A stretch of 64,000 nt of DNA from Anoplopoma fimbria (GCF_027596085.1 NC_072458.1:18015884-18079883), one strand, 5' to 3'; counted from the first letter of the stretch, positions 11,401-24,600 are shown. Numbers and translations are program-made. Notes: generated by a model not told the origin, from the sequence alone.

Positions 11401-13328
11401 CCCGCCTGCTGCCTCCTGCCTCCACTGGGAGATTCAGAAAGGGAAATTAACTCCACTGCAAACACCACAAACCTCCGGGGATCTCCGGTGACCCAGTCAA
11501 CATCACTGAGGGGTGCGGGAGAGTGTGACTATGTGTATGTATGAGAGAGATAAAAAAAAAAAAGAAGAAATAGAAACAAAGGGAATATTATAATCCAACA
11601 ATATTGTTTTGGAAGATTTTCTTTCGAGAATCATAACAATTAAGTGTGACTTAAAAAGAACATAGCGCTGGTTTTGCATGTTTTATTTGCTTTATATACT
11701 GTAAGCGTGTTGCTGTGTTTTAATTTCAATCTTCCATTGATTCCATTGTTATGAACTCATGCAAATCAGACTTTCTCAACTAATTCTGTACTTAATTCCC
11801 TGTACTGTAATGACTTTAATAAGTCAAGCAAGTCTGCATTATTTATATTTATTCATATATTCATGTTTTACAGAAATAAATGGAAGCTACCGGCTGCTTC
11901 AAAGGTAAAAAAATCCACAAATCTGATATAAATTTTATATGATTTTATAGTTAAAGAGATAAAAGTTGTACATAGCAACACACCTCAAAAAAAAAAAGAC
12001 TACATCCCATATCCCAATTTTTAAAGACTGCTGAATTTATACTCAATACACACTATCTTAGAAACATTCACTAATCATGCCAACACATTATCTCGTAAAG
12101 TTTTGGGATATAATTATCTGAGGATTCTGGAGGGGAGTCTTGCATCAACCGCACACTTCCAGCCTTAATTTCCGTTTTAAAACCATTCAAACACCATTAT
12201 TTGTGGCGTGCAAAAGCGTTCATAGCTGTTCTGGATGACTGCACAATGAGAAGATGAAGCAAAAAGAATCCTGTTTACTTCAGGCGTGTTTAGAGCTATC
12301 TATAGTGTTCCACTCAATTTCCTCAAACTAAAAATGACAATGAGCTATAATTCGTAGACGTCGCACAAAATATTTATTTATGTATTCCCCGCAATCATGA
12401 ACCAGGAAGTCTAAAGAATGCAAAAACTGAGTTGTTTCCTGTGTAGACGGAAGTATATTTTTGAGACTGTTTCATGAAATGAGCAGAATTTGAAAATGTG
12501 ATGCTGGAGGTTCGTAAGATAAAAATGAGATATCTTAGGAACCGTTGCATGAGGATATGTTGCTGTACTCTGTAAGGTGGCTGCTTGTCAGACTGTTTCT
12601 AACGTTACAAAAATATTCAAATAAACGCTGACACAAACAAGTTACATTGCTCATTTAAAGGCCAGTAAAACCAGTTTAAACCAAAATGTTGGTAAGCTAA
12701 ACTAAAGCAGAACTCTAACCCATTACAGGTGTCATTAGCAGATTGTAAAACAGTCAACAACAAAAAAAAGCATCACAAAAGCGTGTTAGCGAGCTGGTTA
12801 ATAGATCCTGTCATCCACACACCTCCAGCCTCTACCCATCTGTCGCATCTCCTCCCCATATTCTCCTCCCAGATGGCCTTGAGGGGTACTTCCAACCTGG
12901 CGGTGTCCTACCTGCACACGACCCCAGCAGATTATCAAAGCCTTCATCTGTCAGGGGCAACGTCGACACGCTGCTCATCTTATACAGAGACGCTTCCTGC
13001 AACATCACCCAGGAAATGTTTCCTTTTTTTCTTCTACCTGAAATCCAACCGGCAGCATCAGGCCTCCAGCAGAGAGAGCGTCCTGTCAGCTGCATGTGCA
13101 TATTTGAAGCCATAGATTCGTTGGGTTAGAAGGAGCCGGCTACAACACTAGAAGGTTCAGATGGCCCTGATCATCTATTTAAATGGTTGATCGCTGATAG
13201 GAATACAAGAAAACAACGTCAACGTCTTGTGGCTGCAGTGATTGTGACGGGAGCAAAAGGAAGAAATAAGATGATGTAGTGAAAAGAGCGAAAAATTTGT
13301 CTTGGAGTGTTGGTTTGGGGCGATTGAT

Positions 13329-13460
13329 TGGTCAGACAAACACCAGACTTTAACCCTGGAGACCGTTGTTCGTGTTATGTGTGAAACCAAAAGTCAGTGT
13401 TGACTTATTTCAGCATACTTTTGTTCCGTAACTTACGTAGCACCTATTTTTACCTGAACA
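13329..13460 (+). repeat. Dispersed repeat, GGTCAAACAAACACAGGACTTTC family, copy 1
   Basis: Shares GTCA(A/G)ACAAACAC..AGACTTTAACC..GGAGACCG..GTTCGTGT with copies at 23957-24000, 50306-50345, 52407-52530 and 60015-60100, all in the same orientation. This copy also keeps the downstream CCGTAACTTACGTAGCACC segment. No ORF; class unknown. Confidence 0.6.
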
Positions 13461-15320
13461 ACAGATGTGTCCTAAACAAGTTCCCTAAAGTTGTTTTCTT
13501 TTAATCAACAATTCAAAGTTCACTTTATTAGTATTTCAGTGAAAACAGCTGATAGCGTCTATTCAATCGGCTGGTAACATTCGAAATGGGTGTCATAGAA
13601 AAATATTTTGTAATACTGTAGGACAAATTAAAAAAAAGACTTTGCTGATACCTTATTTTGGACAGTTTTCATCAAAACACCAAAAGCTGGAAATGTTAGG
13701 TCCTTTGAGCAGCTGGAAATCTTTGATGTAAAACATTGTGTCATTTTTAGTAGCTTAATAGTGACCAAAAAGTGGACAACTAGAAATAATTAATGAATAA
13801 AAACTACAGGGAGAAAGTCTGAGTAACTTTTTGTGGGGTTAAGGTTTTTAATGTGAAACATCTGCAAGAACTGTTGAGTTCAATAATGATATCTTAACAC
13901 AGAATGAAAAATCATCAAAGAAGGGCTTTGAATTAAATCGGTGAATGAAAACTGTATTTCTATATTAAAAAAGAGAGAGAAACTCAACATGACTCTGTTG
14001 TCACACTGATGGAATAGGTGCTGTAGAAAAGGACACTATGCTGCATTTATCTATCGTAGTAGAAATAAACCTGCCACCCCCCTAACCAGCCTTCATTCAG
14101 GAATCCATCTTTTGATCACCTTTTGAAATTTGAAAATACAAAGTATTAAAGATGTGTTTTATCAAAAAACATCAATGAAAAGTGATCCACCGTTTAGTCC
14201 ACATTGCCTTCTGTTGTGCTGACTGTGTGAAGAGTTTCGAAAAGTGAACTCGTCATTGATGAATAATTCCATTCACATGCGTTGCGTCGTTGTTTTCTTT
14301 ACGATGATTCCTAACTGGAGGTCGCCTATTCTATCCGCTATCACATCTTTAACACAATATGTTTAAACCAAAATTCAAAAGTCACCTTTTTAAGCAGCAC
14401 AGACACACTTCACACAGACTGTGATGCAGGAGCGACGGCAGACAGTGTGCATAACACAACTGCAGAAGGAGGAAGCTTACTCTAGTAATAAAAGCCATCT
14501 GTGCAGCGGTGAGTCGGGCCTGAGACGAGCTTCTTGACATGAACGCGTGGACATACATTGTTCAGAGCGTTTGCTTTAACGTCCGCTCACACATGCTGAT
14601 GCAACACGTCTGCACAGCAACCGACGTGAAAAGAGTCTCAGCTGTCAGGTTGCTCTCAAACTTGGCAATTGCACACTCGCACCTTCCCCCCCCCAGATGC
14701 ATCCCCTCCTCTTTCGCTACCCTTTCCTTTGTCTGCCTCGCTCATTTCAAGTCGCTGTCTCCCTGACTGTCTGTCAGTGTTTCCCCTGTTGTTATTTTAG
14801 AATCCATTGCAGGGTATTTAGGTCACATGCGGTTTCTAGCCCTGGCAAAGTATGAATAATGCAGACTTCTCTCATTACACCATGTGCTAACCCTCTGGAT
14901 TGAAAATCAATGTGCACTCAAGTGGCGGGCGAATGAATGGATCTAACTCGCCATCCTGCTCCAGCCAAAGAGAGGCGAGGAGAGCGAGGGCTTCGTCTCA
15001 TGGTGTACCCTAAAGGCTTTAACAGCATTTTCTATTTCTAACAGGTTCTGAGCTTTAACAAAAAAAAAAATACAATATGCTTTTCATCCGCTGTCTGCGA
15101 GGGGCGGCGCATCTTCGTTCACCGAGGGCTGAATGTGATGAGAACAAGGCTGGTGAAACAAAACAAAAAAAATCTATGAGAAAGATTATTGGTTCTCGGT
15201 AAGGCACAGAAGAACGTCGGAGAACTAGACCATTGTCGGGGCCGTATGACTGATTGAAGAAGGGGCTGGGAGTTTTTTTTACCCCCACTGTTTCCAACCT
15301 CTCAGTGCACTCCCTCCTAC

Positions 15321-15337
15321 AGTTCAACCATAGTTCA
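15321..15337 (+). promoter_or_regulatory. Intronic DR5 retinoic acid response element candidate
   Basis: AGTTCA ACCAT AGTTCA: two perfect RGKTCA half-sites with a 5-bp spacer, the preferred arrangement for RAR/RXR heterodimers. It lies about 6.9 kb after the A1 exon, in a repeat-poor stretch. Binding is inferred from motif only. Confidence 0.5.
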
Positions 15338-16070
15338 CATTGCCAGGAGTCTCCCTCCTCACCCCCCCACACACACACCCCCACCCCCACCTTCCCCATG
15401 TAGCGCTCGGAGAATCCTTTGCATACATGCTGCCGCACATTCCACACATAGCCCAAAACGTGTTTACGACACGATCCGCAGTTTGTCTCGGGTTTTTTTG
15501 GAAAGGTGCCCGAGCTGCTGCGAGCAACACCGGTTACCCACTGTGATCACATCGGCCATGGGTTTTTTTTATGGTGTTTATTTTTTATTTTTATGGGAGA
15601 GACCCCCCGACATCTGGCCCACATCTGGAGCTGTTTAATGAGAGGCTTAGTCTGCCTGACTCTTCACTGCGAGCCCGCCATCAATCCGCTTCAGTCTGGA
15701 GTTCTCAAGATACTTCAACCCCTCATATCCTCTCTGGCGAAATCCAAACGGTGTCGATACATGAATGATAATTCTCTGAGAACCTGCGAGGGGGGAAATA
15801 AAAAAACCAAAAAAAAACTGAGCAAAGCTAATTGGGGAAAGCTTCAATTTGGAAGTACATCTTGTGGTGTTTACTCCCCAAAGCAATAAGCAACCTGTGA
15901 TGCGGGGTGTCTTGATTACAGAGCTTACTGTAATTTATTGATATGATTTCATTGCAGACCGAGGGCTCTTTTACTGCACCGTGTTTGTGTCTTTGAGCCT
16001 TGAGGATTTCCTTGATTGTTGCTGGGACTGAATCCAAGCTCATTTTAGATTTTTTTTTTTATTTTGGCCC

Positions 16071-16087
16071 AAAAAAAAAAAAAAAAA
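16071..16087. repeat. Poly(A) run
   Basis: 17 consecutive A, just after a T-rich run; simple-sequence only. Confidence 0.9.
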
Positions 16088-16969
16088 GAAGAGATTGACT
16101 TTTTCCGTCAACAAACAAACTGGTAGAATTCTTAAAGCAACGCTGGTGTTTTGTGGGTGGTAAATATCCAAATGCACATCTCAACGTATGGCCTCCCCCT
16201 GCCTGTGGTCACAGTGCATTCTCCATGGTAGCCGCCCGTAAATCAAGAAAATGGCTCCTTTTGTATGTTCATTAATAGGCGCAACATGCTTCAATACAAA
16301 ACCCCAACTATTCTTTGAATGGACTTTGATTGAAAGCCGGCCCTTTTTAACAGCGACATTCTTATTCTCGCCCTGTAGCAGCTTGTCTAGCTGTCCGCGC
16401 TCTTATTTATTACCCCTTGAAGATGAGACAATGCAAAAGCAGTTCTCATAGCGGTGTTTGCACTGAGAGGCCCGCAGCTCAAAGCAGCCGGAGAGCATCT
16501 CATTGTTCGACAGGACCGGCAGAGATGCGGCTCGCTTCAAAGATCGCTTCTTCTTTTTTTTGCAGTGGTGGTGGTGGTGGGTGGTGGGTGGTAAGGGAGT
16601 GGAGGAGGGGCTCCGAGAAAAACTAACCATGAGGAGTGGATTTCATCACAGGAAGGGATGTGGGGGTAGGGGGAGAGCGAGATGGAGATCCAGGAGTCAA
16701 ACGCAGGCCAACGTGAACTTTTTCCAGAGCTAAATTTGGTTCTCATCTATAGGAAGCTTTACCGCTCTCAGGTTTGTGCCCTGCAGAGGATGCGAACACT
16801 CTGCAATATGGCCGAGGCTCGAGATTTAGATAAATGATCACAGGAAGTGCCTCCTGGTGTTGCAACTGAGGTTTTTTATTAGAGCCTTAAGAGGCAATGC
16901 AAATAGAGTCTGGTAGTCAGAGCAAAGTCCAGTTTTCACACTGTGCTTACCTTCATTTCATCTGGACTC

Positions 16970-16971
<2 letters not shown>

Positions 16972-17015
<44 letters not shown>
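16972..17015. repeat. (TA)n microsatellite, 44 bp
   Basis: Uninterrupted AT/TA tract, likely polymorphic. Confidence 0.97.
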
Positions 17016-17017
<2 letters not shown>

Positions 17018-17595
17018 ATATAAAAAAAAAGAGGTTGGGATATGAGTGGTATTCTTGCGCTAGCCACAAAGAAGCTATTTAGCGTGTGTCCGTGAGTTGT
17101 GTGCCTGAACCTGTGATTATGAGGCAGAGAGCCCAAGTCTGCACTCAGAGATAAGTTGGACGGATGTTCGCTCTCATTCATAGAGAGCCAATGCGCTTTA
17201 CTCTGCTAAATGGGCTACGGATACTCCACAACATGCAGCCAGACTCTGAAATACACACAGAGATGGAAAAAAAAACCCCACATGAATGCATGTAAGCAAT
17301 GTGCACAAACACTCATATGAGACTGCAAGTAAATATATTGAAAGGATAATTCAGGTTTATTACTATTTGGGTCTTATTTTCATAGTTTTGTCCACCATTA
17401 GTAATAATAGCCCTCTACTTACCAAGTATATTCATGATATCTGGGATTATGTCAACACTGCTACAAGTTTAAATAACCCCCCACACATCCGTTGTAATCC
17501 ATTCATCACATTTCACAGACAGACTTCCTGCTTAACCTTTGACCAACCAAAGTTGTGTGGTCGCATACTTTTGCATTAGTGATTATTATTTCCCA

Positions 17596-17790
17596 ACAGG
17601 CGGCAACCTCCGGTTCTGAAAAGTGAAGCCAACGCAGAGGTGCCTTGAACTAATATTCTTATATCTCCTCCAGTTGCAAAAATAAAATCAGATTGTATAG
17701 AAGTCTATGAGAAAATGACTGTACTTCTCACTTGATGTACCTCAGTAAACATTGTTAACATGAGTTTGTGTTCTCAATTGCAGTTTTCTG
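17596..17790 (+). repeat. Dispersed repeat (GGCGGCAACCTC family), truncated copy
   Basis: Matches the first half of the copy at 31684-32160: CAGGCGGCAACCTC, GAAAAGTGAAGCCAAC, AAGTCTATGAGAAAAT, CTTCTCACTTGAT, ACCTCAGTAAACATTGT. Non-coding transposon relic. Confidence 0.65.
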
Positions 17791-18768
17791 CAAAAACAAG
17801 ATCTGAGTAGTGTTGACCTGAGCCCCCTTCGCCGCTAAGCAACGCAGATACTTGACAGTTTTGCACAATCAGTCTTTTCTATAATGTTCTTTAAATCTCT
17901 AGTGCCAACCTTTTTTAAAAATGTTTCATTCTAAAACATCTACGCATGTCATCTAAAGTATGATTGAGATGTTATTGCAAATTAAATTAGTTAAAGTAAT
18001 ACATCAAACCCAACCTTGTTCACATACATTACAAAGAGCTCACCTCCACCCGAGCATCCACCTGTAGACTCTGAGTCTACGTACACATCAATACTGTTCA
18101 TATCCTACATTGATATGATGATTAATTCCAGAGAGTTAGTTGACAGAACTATGGTTATGGTTAGGCAACTGAAATATATACATACATACACACTCTTACT
18201 GTTTGTTTCCCTACATAAAAGGCATCCAACTCACTGCATTGGAGCTATCCCTGGGAAATGATGTAAATCATATGAATGGGCTGGATTCATAATTTAATGC
18301 TGATCTATGTCCCTGATAGACAATCAAGTAAATATATAGATCAAATCTGTGTGAAAAGGGGCCAGTTCCCACAGTGCCCTGCTGTCTCTGCTGTGATTCA
18401 TCACGCTGTGGCGTACACACCGAGGAGCTTGTGTTTGCTGTGCGTCTGCCTCGGTCGAGCCCTTTGTGTAGCCACAGCGCTGCATTTGGCCCCTGGTCAC
18501 AACTTAGCTCCTAGCTCATCAATTATAATAGTCTGAGCTCTCTCCGCGAGTATGCGGCGGCTGGATGCATGCTTGTTGGTATAGTGGTAGGCCGAATAGA
18601 TAGCGCTATAAGGACTGGAGGGGCACCACATAGAGGCGGCTTTCTTCAGTGTCTCCGTGTTGCTGCTTGTCTCCAGGTTCCTGGCCTCCACCAGGACACA
18701 CAACACATGAACAGAGCCCTGTAATCGAGTGAGTTTGTCTTGGGGGAAGGCCAGCAGACTGTGGAGCC

Positions 18769-18800
18769 TTTTTTTCTTTTTTTTTTTTTTTTTTTTTTTT
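18769..18800. repeat. Poly(T) tract
   Basis: About 32 bp of T with one C; may be the reversed A-tail of an old retroposon, but no body is recognisable. Confidence 0.85.
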
Positions 18801-19929
18801 GGGTTGAGAACACGAACAAAAGGTTGTTTATGTGTGGAGGCTGTTCTCTCAAAGAGGGAGCTGGGTTAGCTGTGTCTGTTTGTGCCGATGCAGGCAGTCA
18901 GGCTTTGAAAAGGCGCTAAGCCTCGTACTCCTGGGTTCTGTTGAACGGCGGCTGCAGCACTGAGGAGCTCCAGCGACTGATTAACAACCGCTGGATGCAT
19001 GGAGCCCAGGCGGAAAAAAACAGCCGGGGAGAGACAAAAGACAGACGAAGAACAAACAGCTCAGTGACAGATTGATAGTTTCACTCGCAACAACATTGTA
19101 CCCGGCTGCTTCAACATCATTTTAAAAAGACGTTAAATGATTTCAATGAGCAATGACGGAGAAGAAAACAGAACACAAAATAAAGATATACTGACTTGTT
19201 TTTTTAATTGAAGATGATTTTGCCTGCATTTTTTATGTCAGGACCAAGAAATAATAAAGGAGTAGAGGGGACAATGAACGGTTTTCTGTGGTTATTTGAA
19301 TGGTACAAAAGTAAATGGCGATCGCTGTTAGTTGTTATGGTGACGACACATGTCAATGTGTGTTGTTGCAGCCCGGCGTAGACAGCGAACGCAGCTCCAG
19401 AGACAAATGGCGGGCTATTTGGCTAGCTAGCTTGTTCTTTCTCCGGGGCGACGGGACTAAAGCTAACTTTCTGTAAACAGTGTTAGCATTAAAGCTAGCA
19501 AGTTATCTAACTAACAAGCTGTCCGTTAGTAAGATAGCTAGCTTGCTACTTTAAGCAATTCCTTTAATGCGGGACTGGTTCCAATACAAACAAAGTTGTT
19601 ACTCATCTGGCGATAGCAAAATGGTTTCCTTCGCTGTGACAAGAGTGTGTGGGTGAAGCATTAAGTTCTTAATTTTAACTAAATTACTCTCTACGCTATG
19701 TTTCTACTCCACTGCTCGTTTTAGTTGTTATCGCTAAACTTCACATCAGTTAGTCTGGGACTTGCAATGAGTCGGATTAACTAATACGGACGTTATCCTG
19801 CTACAAAGGTCACGATGGCATATAAACATATTTAAATGGCCGCCGCTCTGATCATCCTGCTACGTTTACTTGAATGGGAATATCGGCTCTATTCCAGTTC
19901 CAGCTCTTTGGTCAGGGCAATCTCATTTT

Positions 19930-20050
19930 TATTTTAATTTTTATTTCAATAGTATAATATGTTGTATTTATTATCTGTTTCTGTAATTGAGCTGCTGCTA
20001 CACCCCAATTCCCCCCATGGGGATCAATAAAGGAATATAATAATAATAAT
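19930..20050 (+). mobile_element. 3' tail of a non-LTR retrotransposon or SINE
   Basis: Ends with CCCCATGGGGATCAATAAAGGAATATAATAATAATAAT, a tail type common at the 3' ends of teleost LINE/SINE copies. No reverse transcriptase coding sequence is attached; the body upstream is not recognisable. Confidence 0.5.
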
Positions 20051-20574
20051 CTCACAGAAGAAAAACCTCACTTGTTCAGTGAAGCTATTTTCTATCGAAG
20101 AGATAATAAGTCCCTTTATTCCCCCTCTCTTACTCTCCCTCCAAAGCACTCTCGATGCCTTCAGCAGAAGACCTGACCTGCTGGATCTGTAATGGAAACC
20201 CCTCCCCATACCTTTCCAATATCAGACTTGAGAGGGTTTTTGTGCGCCAATTTTGCCAACTTTTTGAAACTGGCGTTTCAAAGTTAGAGTAGGCAGGATT
20301 TGAACTTTTCTCTCTGGCTTTTCAATTCTTCACACAACTATACAATTTTTCGGTTGCAACATCGTGTGTAGAGTCTGTAGAAAAAAGGTTGCACCATTAT
20401 CTCGTTTAATCTGTCAATACTGAATTAACTTTGACTCTGCACACATTCAGCACAACAGAAGTCAATGTGGACTAAACAGTTGATCCCATTTCATTGCTTT
20501 GACACCGAATGCATTGAATCACCACATTTTTTTTTATTCTTCAACCTTTTTGTCTTTCAACTGTTTCACCTGTA

Positions 20575-20611
20575 ATCACATGACCAAATTTCTATAATTT
20601 GATCATGTGAT
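20575..20611. repeat. 15-bp inverted repeat, one mismatch
   Basis: Arms 20575-20589 and 20597-20611 pair at 14 of 15 positions (ATCACATGA.CAAAT type) with a 7-nt loop. Could be chance or a cruciform-prone palindrome. Confidence 0.75.
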
Positions 20612-22779
20612 GACAACCTGAAACTGGGCAAACGGTTGCTGATAAAGCTCCAGTTGAAAGCTCCAGAAAAAGCCAGTAAGTGTGCCTCGGGTAAAGATAA
20701 TTTTGCCAAATGTTTGTTCCCAAGGTAAAACATTACCTTTGATCCTCAAAGCATTTCTTTTATGGAATTTTTTTTTTATATATTTTATTTTTTTTCAGTT
20801 CTGTTTGGCTTTTTGGGGCATCTGACATGAAAATGTTATAGAGCTCCAAAACTAAAATGTTAATTTTCCAGAATTAGGAAGACAAAAAAGTGAAAATGGA
20901 GAATTGTAGGAAAACAGGACTTTTAGAAGAGCCGAAGAAGAAAAGAACAAGCTCAGCAGGGTGAAGGTTCACAGTGGAGGTGGGGGTGAAGGGATGTTAG
21001 CCATCCTTTGGGCAGGGCTCTAGTCCGGGTCAGCGTTGGACCTCAGGAAGGCCCTTCTGCATTCCTGTCCTCTGGGTGACCCCCTCCTCTAGGCCCGAGA
21101 GACTTATGGAGTAATCAGCCCCTGTCAGCACCTTGGTTATGCTGCATGGACTCAATCCAATAAATGTGAATGGGACATGTAATAGCACCTGATGAAAAGT
21201 AAGTTTGTTTGTACTGAAAGGAGTCCCTGCGAGTTTTTTCCCTTTTGGTCCACTTTTTTTTTTTCCCGCTCTCTGTTTTGCTTTCTCCCCATGGCCCTCT
21301 GTTTATATCAGGAATAGGAAGCGGCTACATTTAGAGGGAAGAGAAACCCGAGCCTGTTTTCATTGCAAAACCATCTTTTTAGGCTTTCATGAATAGAAAA
21401 AAAAGCTTAGTAATAAGTCTCAGACGGATAGAAAATTGTATAAAGAGGGGTGTTAAGAGGAGAAGAAATTGGAGAACCAAAGTATTTGTGCTGGGACTGC
21501 TGATAAAGACGCCAAATAAAATTTGTCTGTAAATGTGTCTATCCAACCGGTGCCGTTCAAAAAAAATTGAAAACGACTGACTAGACTATTTTTCTCTTTT
21601 CTCTATTTTTCTCTTCTTAGGAAACACTATATTGATTTAAGTGTCTTATAGCGCCAACCTGCAGCCCATTTTCCCCACACTACAGCTTAAAAGATGTCGG
21701 CAAATAGAAAGTGAGGCATCATTTTTACCTTTCTTTATTTACACGAATTTGACCGCTGGACTGTTTGTGCAGTTATTTTCCCAAACTGCCGATGTACCAA
21801 ATGTGTTGACCTCAGCTGTAGCTGAAGTATCGAAGCGATCTCACAACCCCCAGGAATTCCAGGTCTATCTATTTTCTTCATCCAGTCTTGTTTTGATTTT
21901 TATGCTGATTATGGGCACCGGGATAAGCATAAATTCACGAATTCATGAATTTCAAACATTTTAAATTTGAACGTTTCGACCACTTTGTAGAAATTTTCAA
22001 TAACTGTATTTACAGTCATGCATCTCTCTTTTGCCTCTGCATCGTGTCTAAAATTGGCATTCTGAACACACCTTAATATTTCATATTTGGGCCGTAATAA
22101 AAATTGCGACCCTTGCATACCACTTCCATTTTTTCTTTACTGTCTGTAAAGTGAAAGTTGTTCAGCCACAATAAGTCAACACTCACAGCCCAATAGACAA
22201 TTAATGCAGACTTTGAGCCAAATCATACCCCTTGATTTGTAGTTGTGTATGTAAGAGCTGAAGTTCTAGCAGTAACGTGGACATTGTAGACAGCTGCACT
22301 GATTGTGTTTGCTCTTTCAGACATGTGTGAGTTAGACTGGAAACGTTGCCTCTGGTGTAAACAGGGTGTTAAAACTAATGTTTTTATATTTCATACTGTA
22401 TAAAGACAAATATATTTTGATTATAAGATGTAGTAAAATAAATGCCTACTTAATATATTCTTTATGACACAAGCCTATGATTGCTTATGATTCTGGTGTT
22501 AATTTTAACAACAACTTGGGAAGTAGCAAGAGTTCCTCACTGTGAGTTCATTTATTAAGGCATTTTATCAACAGCTGTAATCCTATTTCTTATAAAGTGA
22601 TCATAATAAAAAAAACTGATATAAGCTGTTTTTAAAATACTGTATGTTGCCCTATGCCTCATGTCTATACAGTGTGTTGTTACTGTATCACTGTACTGTG
22701 GTGTTGGGAGTCCTTCTTTGCAGACTTGTGGGGAAAGAAAACGGCAGAAAAGGAGCACGCTGAAAAGTATTGATTTTCT

Positions 22780-23220
22780 GGCACCGCCCTGCTTAGATTA
22801 AGAAATGCCAATACGAGGATTCCACCCCGACTCCCTGGTTCACGTCGAGTTCACATGTCATTTTCTATAATTCTGACAAAATCAAGATGCTTAACTGTGA
22901 TGTAGTTAGCCATGCTGGGCCGCCCTAGGGCTTTCTGATTGAATTAGGCGTCTGTGTTCTGCCATTTGGTACCAGCCTGAAGTATTCTCAACACTTAATG
23001 GGGGCAGAAGTTATTTACTGTTTTCAAAGAGGGGATTTAAAAAAAATGAACAATGCTGTTGTTCATAAATTCAGCAATTAGGAGTCCCCGAGCTTTCTTA
23101 CAGCTAATGTAATGTTTACTTTATCCTAACAAGCCATGCTGTGGCGGCCTTTGCACATAATGCATCATCAGATTTTCCATGGGATTTAGATTCTCAGGCA
23201 AGTGCATGCCTGTTTGACTG
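22780..23220. promoter_or_regulatory. Candidate conserved noncoding element with a DR5 RARE
   Basis: Repeat-free stretch of about 440 bp with dense transcription-factor-like words (CTTAGATTAAG, CTGATTGAATTAGGCG, ATAAATTCAGCAATTAGGAG, CACATAATGCATCATCAGATT) and no ORF. It contains the exact DR5 at 22837-22853. Conservation is suspected from texture only. Confidence 0.38.
22837..22853 (+). promoter_or_regulatory. Intronic DR5 RARE with the P2 half-site pair
   Basis: GGTTCA CGTCG AGTTCA. Both half-sites are the same as those of the beta-RARE at 40326-40342 and only the spacer differs. It lies 17.5 kb upstream of P2 and 14.4 kb downstream of the A1 exon. Likely an RAR/RXR site by motif; occupancy unproven. 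Confidence 0.6.
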
Positions 23221-23956
23221 TGACTGCAGTACAGTTTATATACATAACAGCTCCAACTAGTATTTAAAACAATGTACTATAGGTGCTAGATAACTATTAA
23301 AGCTAATAAATCATATTTAGGTTAACTATTAATTAGGTTACCAACAAAAGAAGTGTGAAAAAATCTACCAAAACACAAAACTCAATTGGATTGAGCAAGA
23401 AAAGGTGATGCTGCAAAATAAACATGGGAATAGAAAACGCAACAAAGTAAATCTGACTCGCAGATGACTTAAGTACATTGTTAATTATGTTTGTGCAAAT
23501 AGCCCTGGTCGCCCGGGTCAAGGTGCGCAGCTGGGCCCCCAGTTGTACACCCGAGCTTTTTTTTTTTTACATTTAAGACATTTTGACATATCTCTGTAGT
23601 AAAAGCATGAATATGAAACAGGGAGACAGCAACCATTATTAATATTTTTCCTTCAGTCTGTGCTTTATTTGGTGTGCCGTATCATTTTGTGTTCTGGTAA
23701 AAATAGTGTTACTAATTGTTTGAGATAAACGAACCAACCTAAAGATCAAAAATGTATTTCAGGAAGCAAGTGCCTTTGTTTCTTTTCCCCCTCTGAGCCT
23801 TATACACCCTTGAGTGTCTAAACGCACCGGGCTTTCAAATAACTTCGATGTAAATCCATCCGCATCATCATTAGACGCTCTAAGATTATGCTCCGAGAGC
23901 GTGATGAAATAGTCTAAAGACCCCCCAAAAAAACACACAGGTGAAAGGGAGGTAAG

Positions 23957-24000
23957 GGTCAAACAAACACAGGACTTTCAACCAGAAGTTGAAAAGTGTT
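23957..24000 (+). repeat. Dispersed repeat, GGTCAAACAAACACAGGACTTTC family, copy 2
   Basis: Short copy with the exact core GGTCAAACAAACACAGGACT followed by TTCAACCAGAAG. Confidence 0.6.
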
Positions 24001-24534
24001 GTTTAGTTTTTTAAAGTTAGATGTTTTCCGTACTTGTTTGTTTGCCTTTTACTTAGATTACGTACTTAATTTAAGCCAAACCATGATGTGGTTTTGTTGT
24101 CTTTTTGTTTGAAAGTTAACCACTTGTTTACTTTGACCGTAGAGGAGTTTTATACTTTGACGCACCAAGCATCAGAATGTGTTGAGGTGACGCAAAACAC
24201 AGTCCTACCGATGGTGTCAAACTATTACACTGATCCACGACGAGGTGAAGGTAGTACGAGAAGAAATGCTGCAATGCTCCAACAAAGGCAGGGAAGAACA
24301 CGACAGCAAGCTACAACATGGATGTGAACAATGCTGGATTTAAAAAAATATATTATTTTATCAGAAAAGAAATACATTCAACATTTCTGTTAAACGTCAA
24401 GGATACACAAACTGTTTTACAAGAAAAATAAAGTGTCTGTAAAGGCAAGATGGTAGAAAACTTATATTTCTTTCTTTGTATGGATTAAACAAGACAAGAC
24501 ACAATGTGTTAGCAAGCATCAGATGTTTTTGTTA

Positions 24535-24600
24535 TTTTGGACAGAGCCAGACTAACCGTTTCCAACTGCTTCCAGTCTTTATGCTAAGCTTTACTAATGA
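24535..24600 (-). repeat. Teleost TTAGCxTAGCATAAAGACTGGAA repeat, fragment
   Basis: Reverse complement reads as AAGCTTAGCATAAAGACTGGAAGC...AGTCTGGCTCTGTCC, a common fish interspersed repeat. A + strand relative is at 59845-59965. Confidence 0.5.

Larger units (their letters stand above)
14780..16520. promoter_or_regulatory. Candidate conserved noncoding cluster with a DR5 motif
   Basis: A long stretch with few repeats, balanced composition and many homeodomain/POU-like words (ATGAATAAT, TTATTGATATGATTTCATT, GTTCATTAATAGG), but only short random ORFs. It contains the exact DR5 at 15321-15337. The call rests on sequence texture alone, since conservation cannot be measured here. Confidence 0.3.

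Noticed and set aside
11007..11468. 153-codon minus-strand ORF, the longest in the window
   Set aside because: No recognisable domain, low-complexity hydrophobic tail, no splice or promoter context; consistent with chance in non-coding DNA.
12729..13115. 128-codon ORF with a start and Ser/Thr/Pro-rich translation
   Set aside because: No family resemblance; composition follows the local sequence and an antisense ORF of similar length overlaps it.
15055..15456. 133-codon minus-strand ORF
   Set aside because: Runs into homopolymers, no domain; lies in a block better explained as noncoding.
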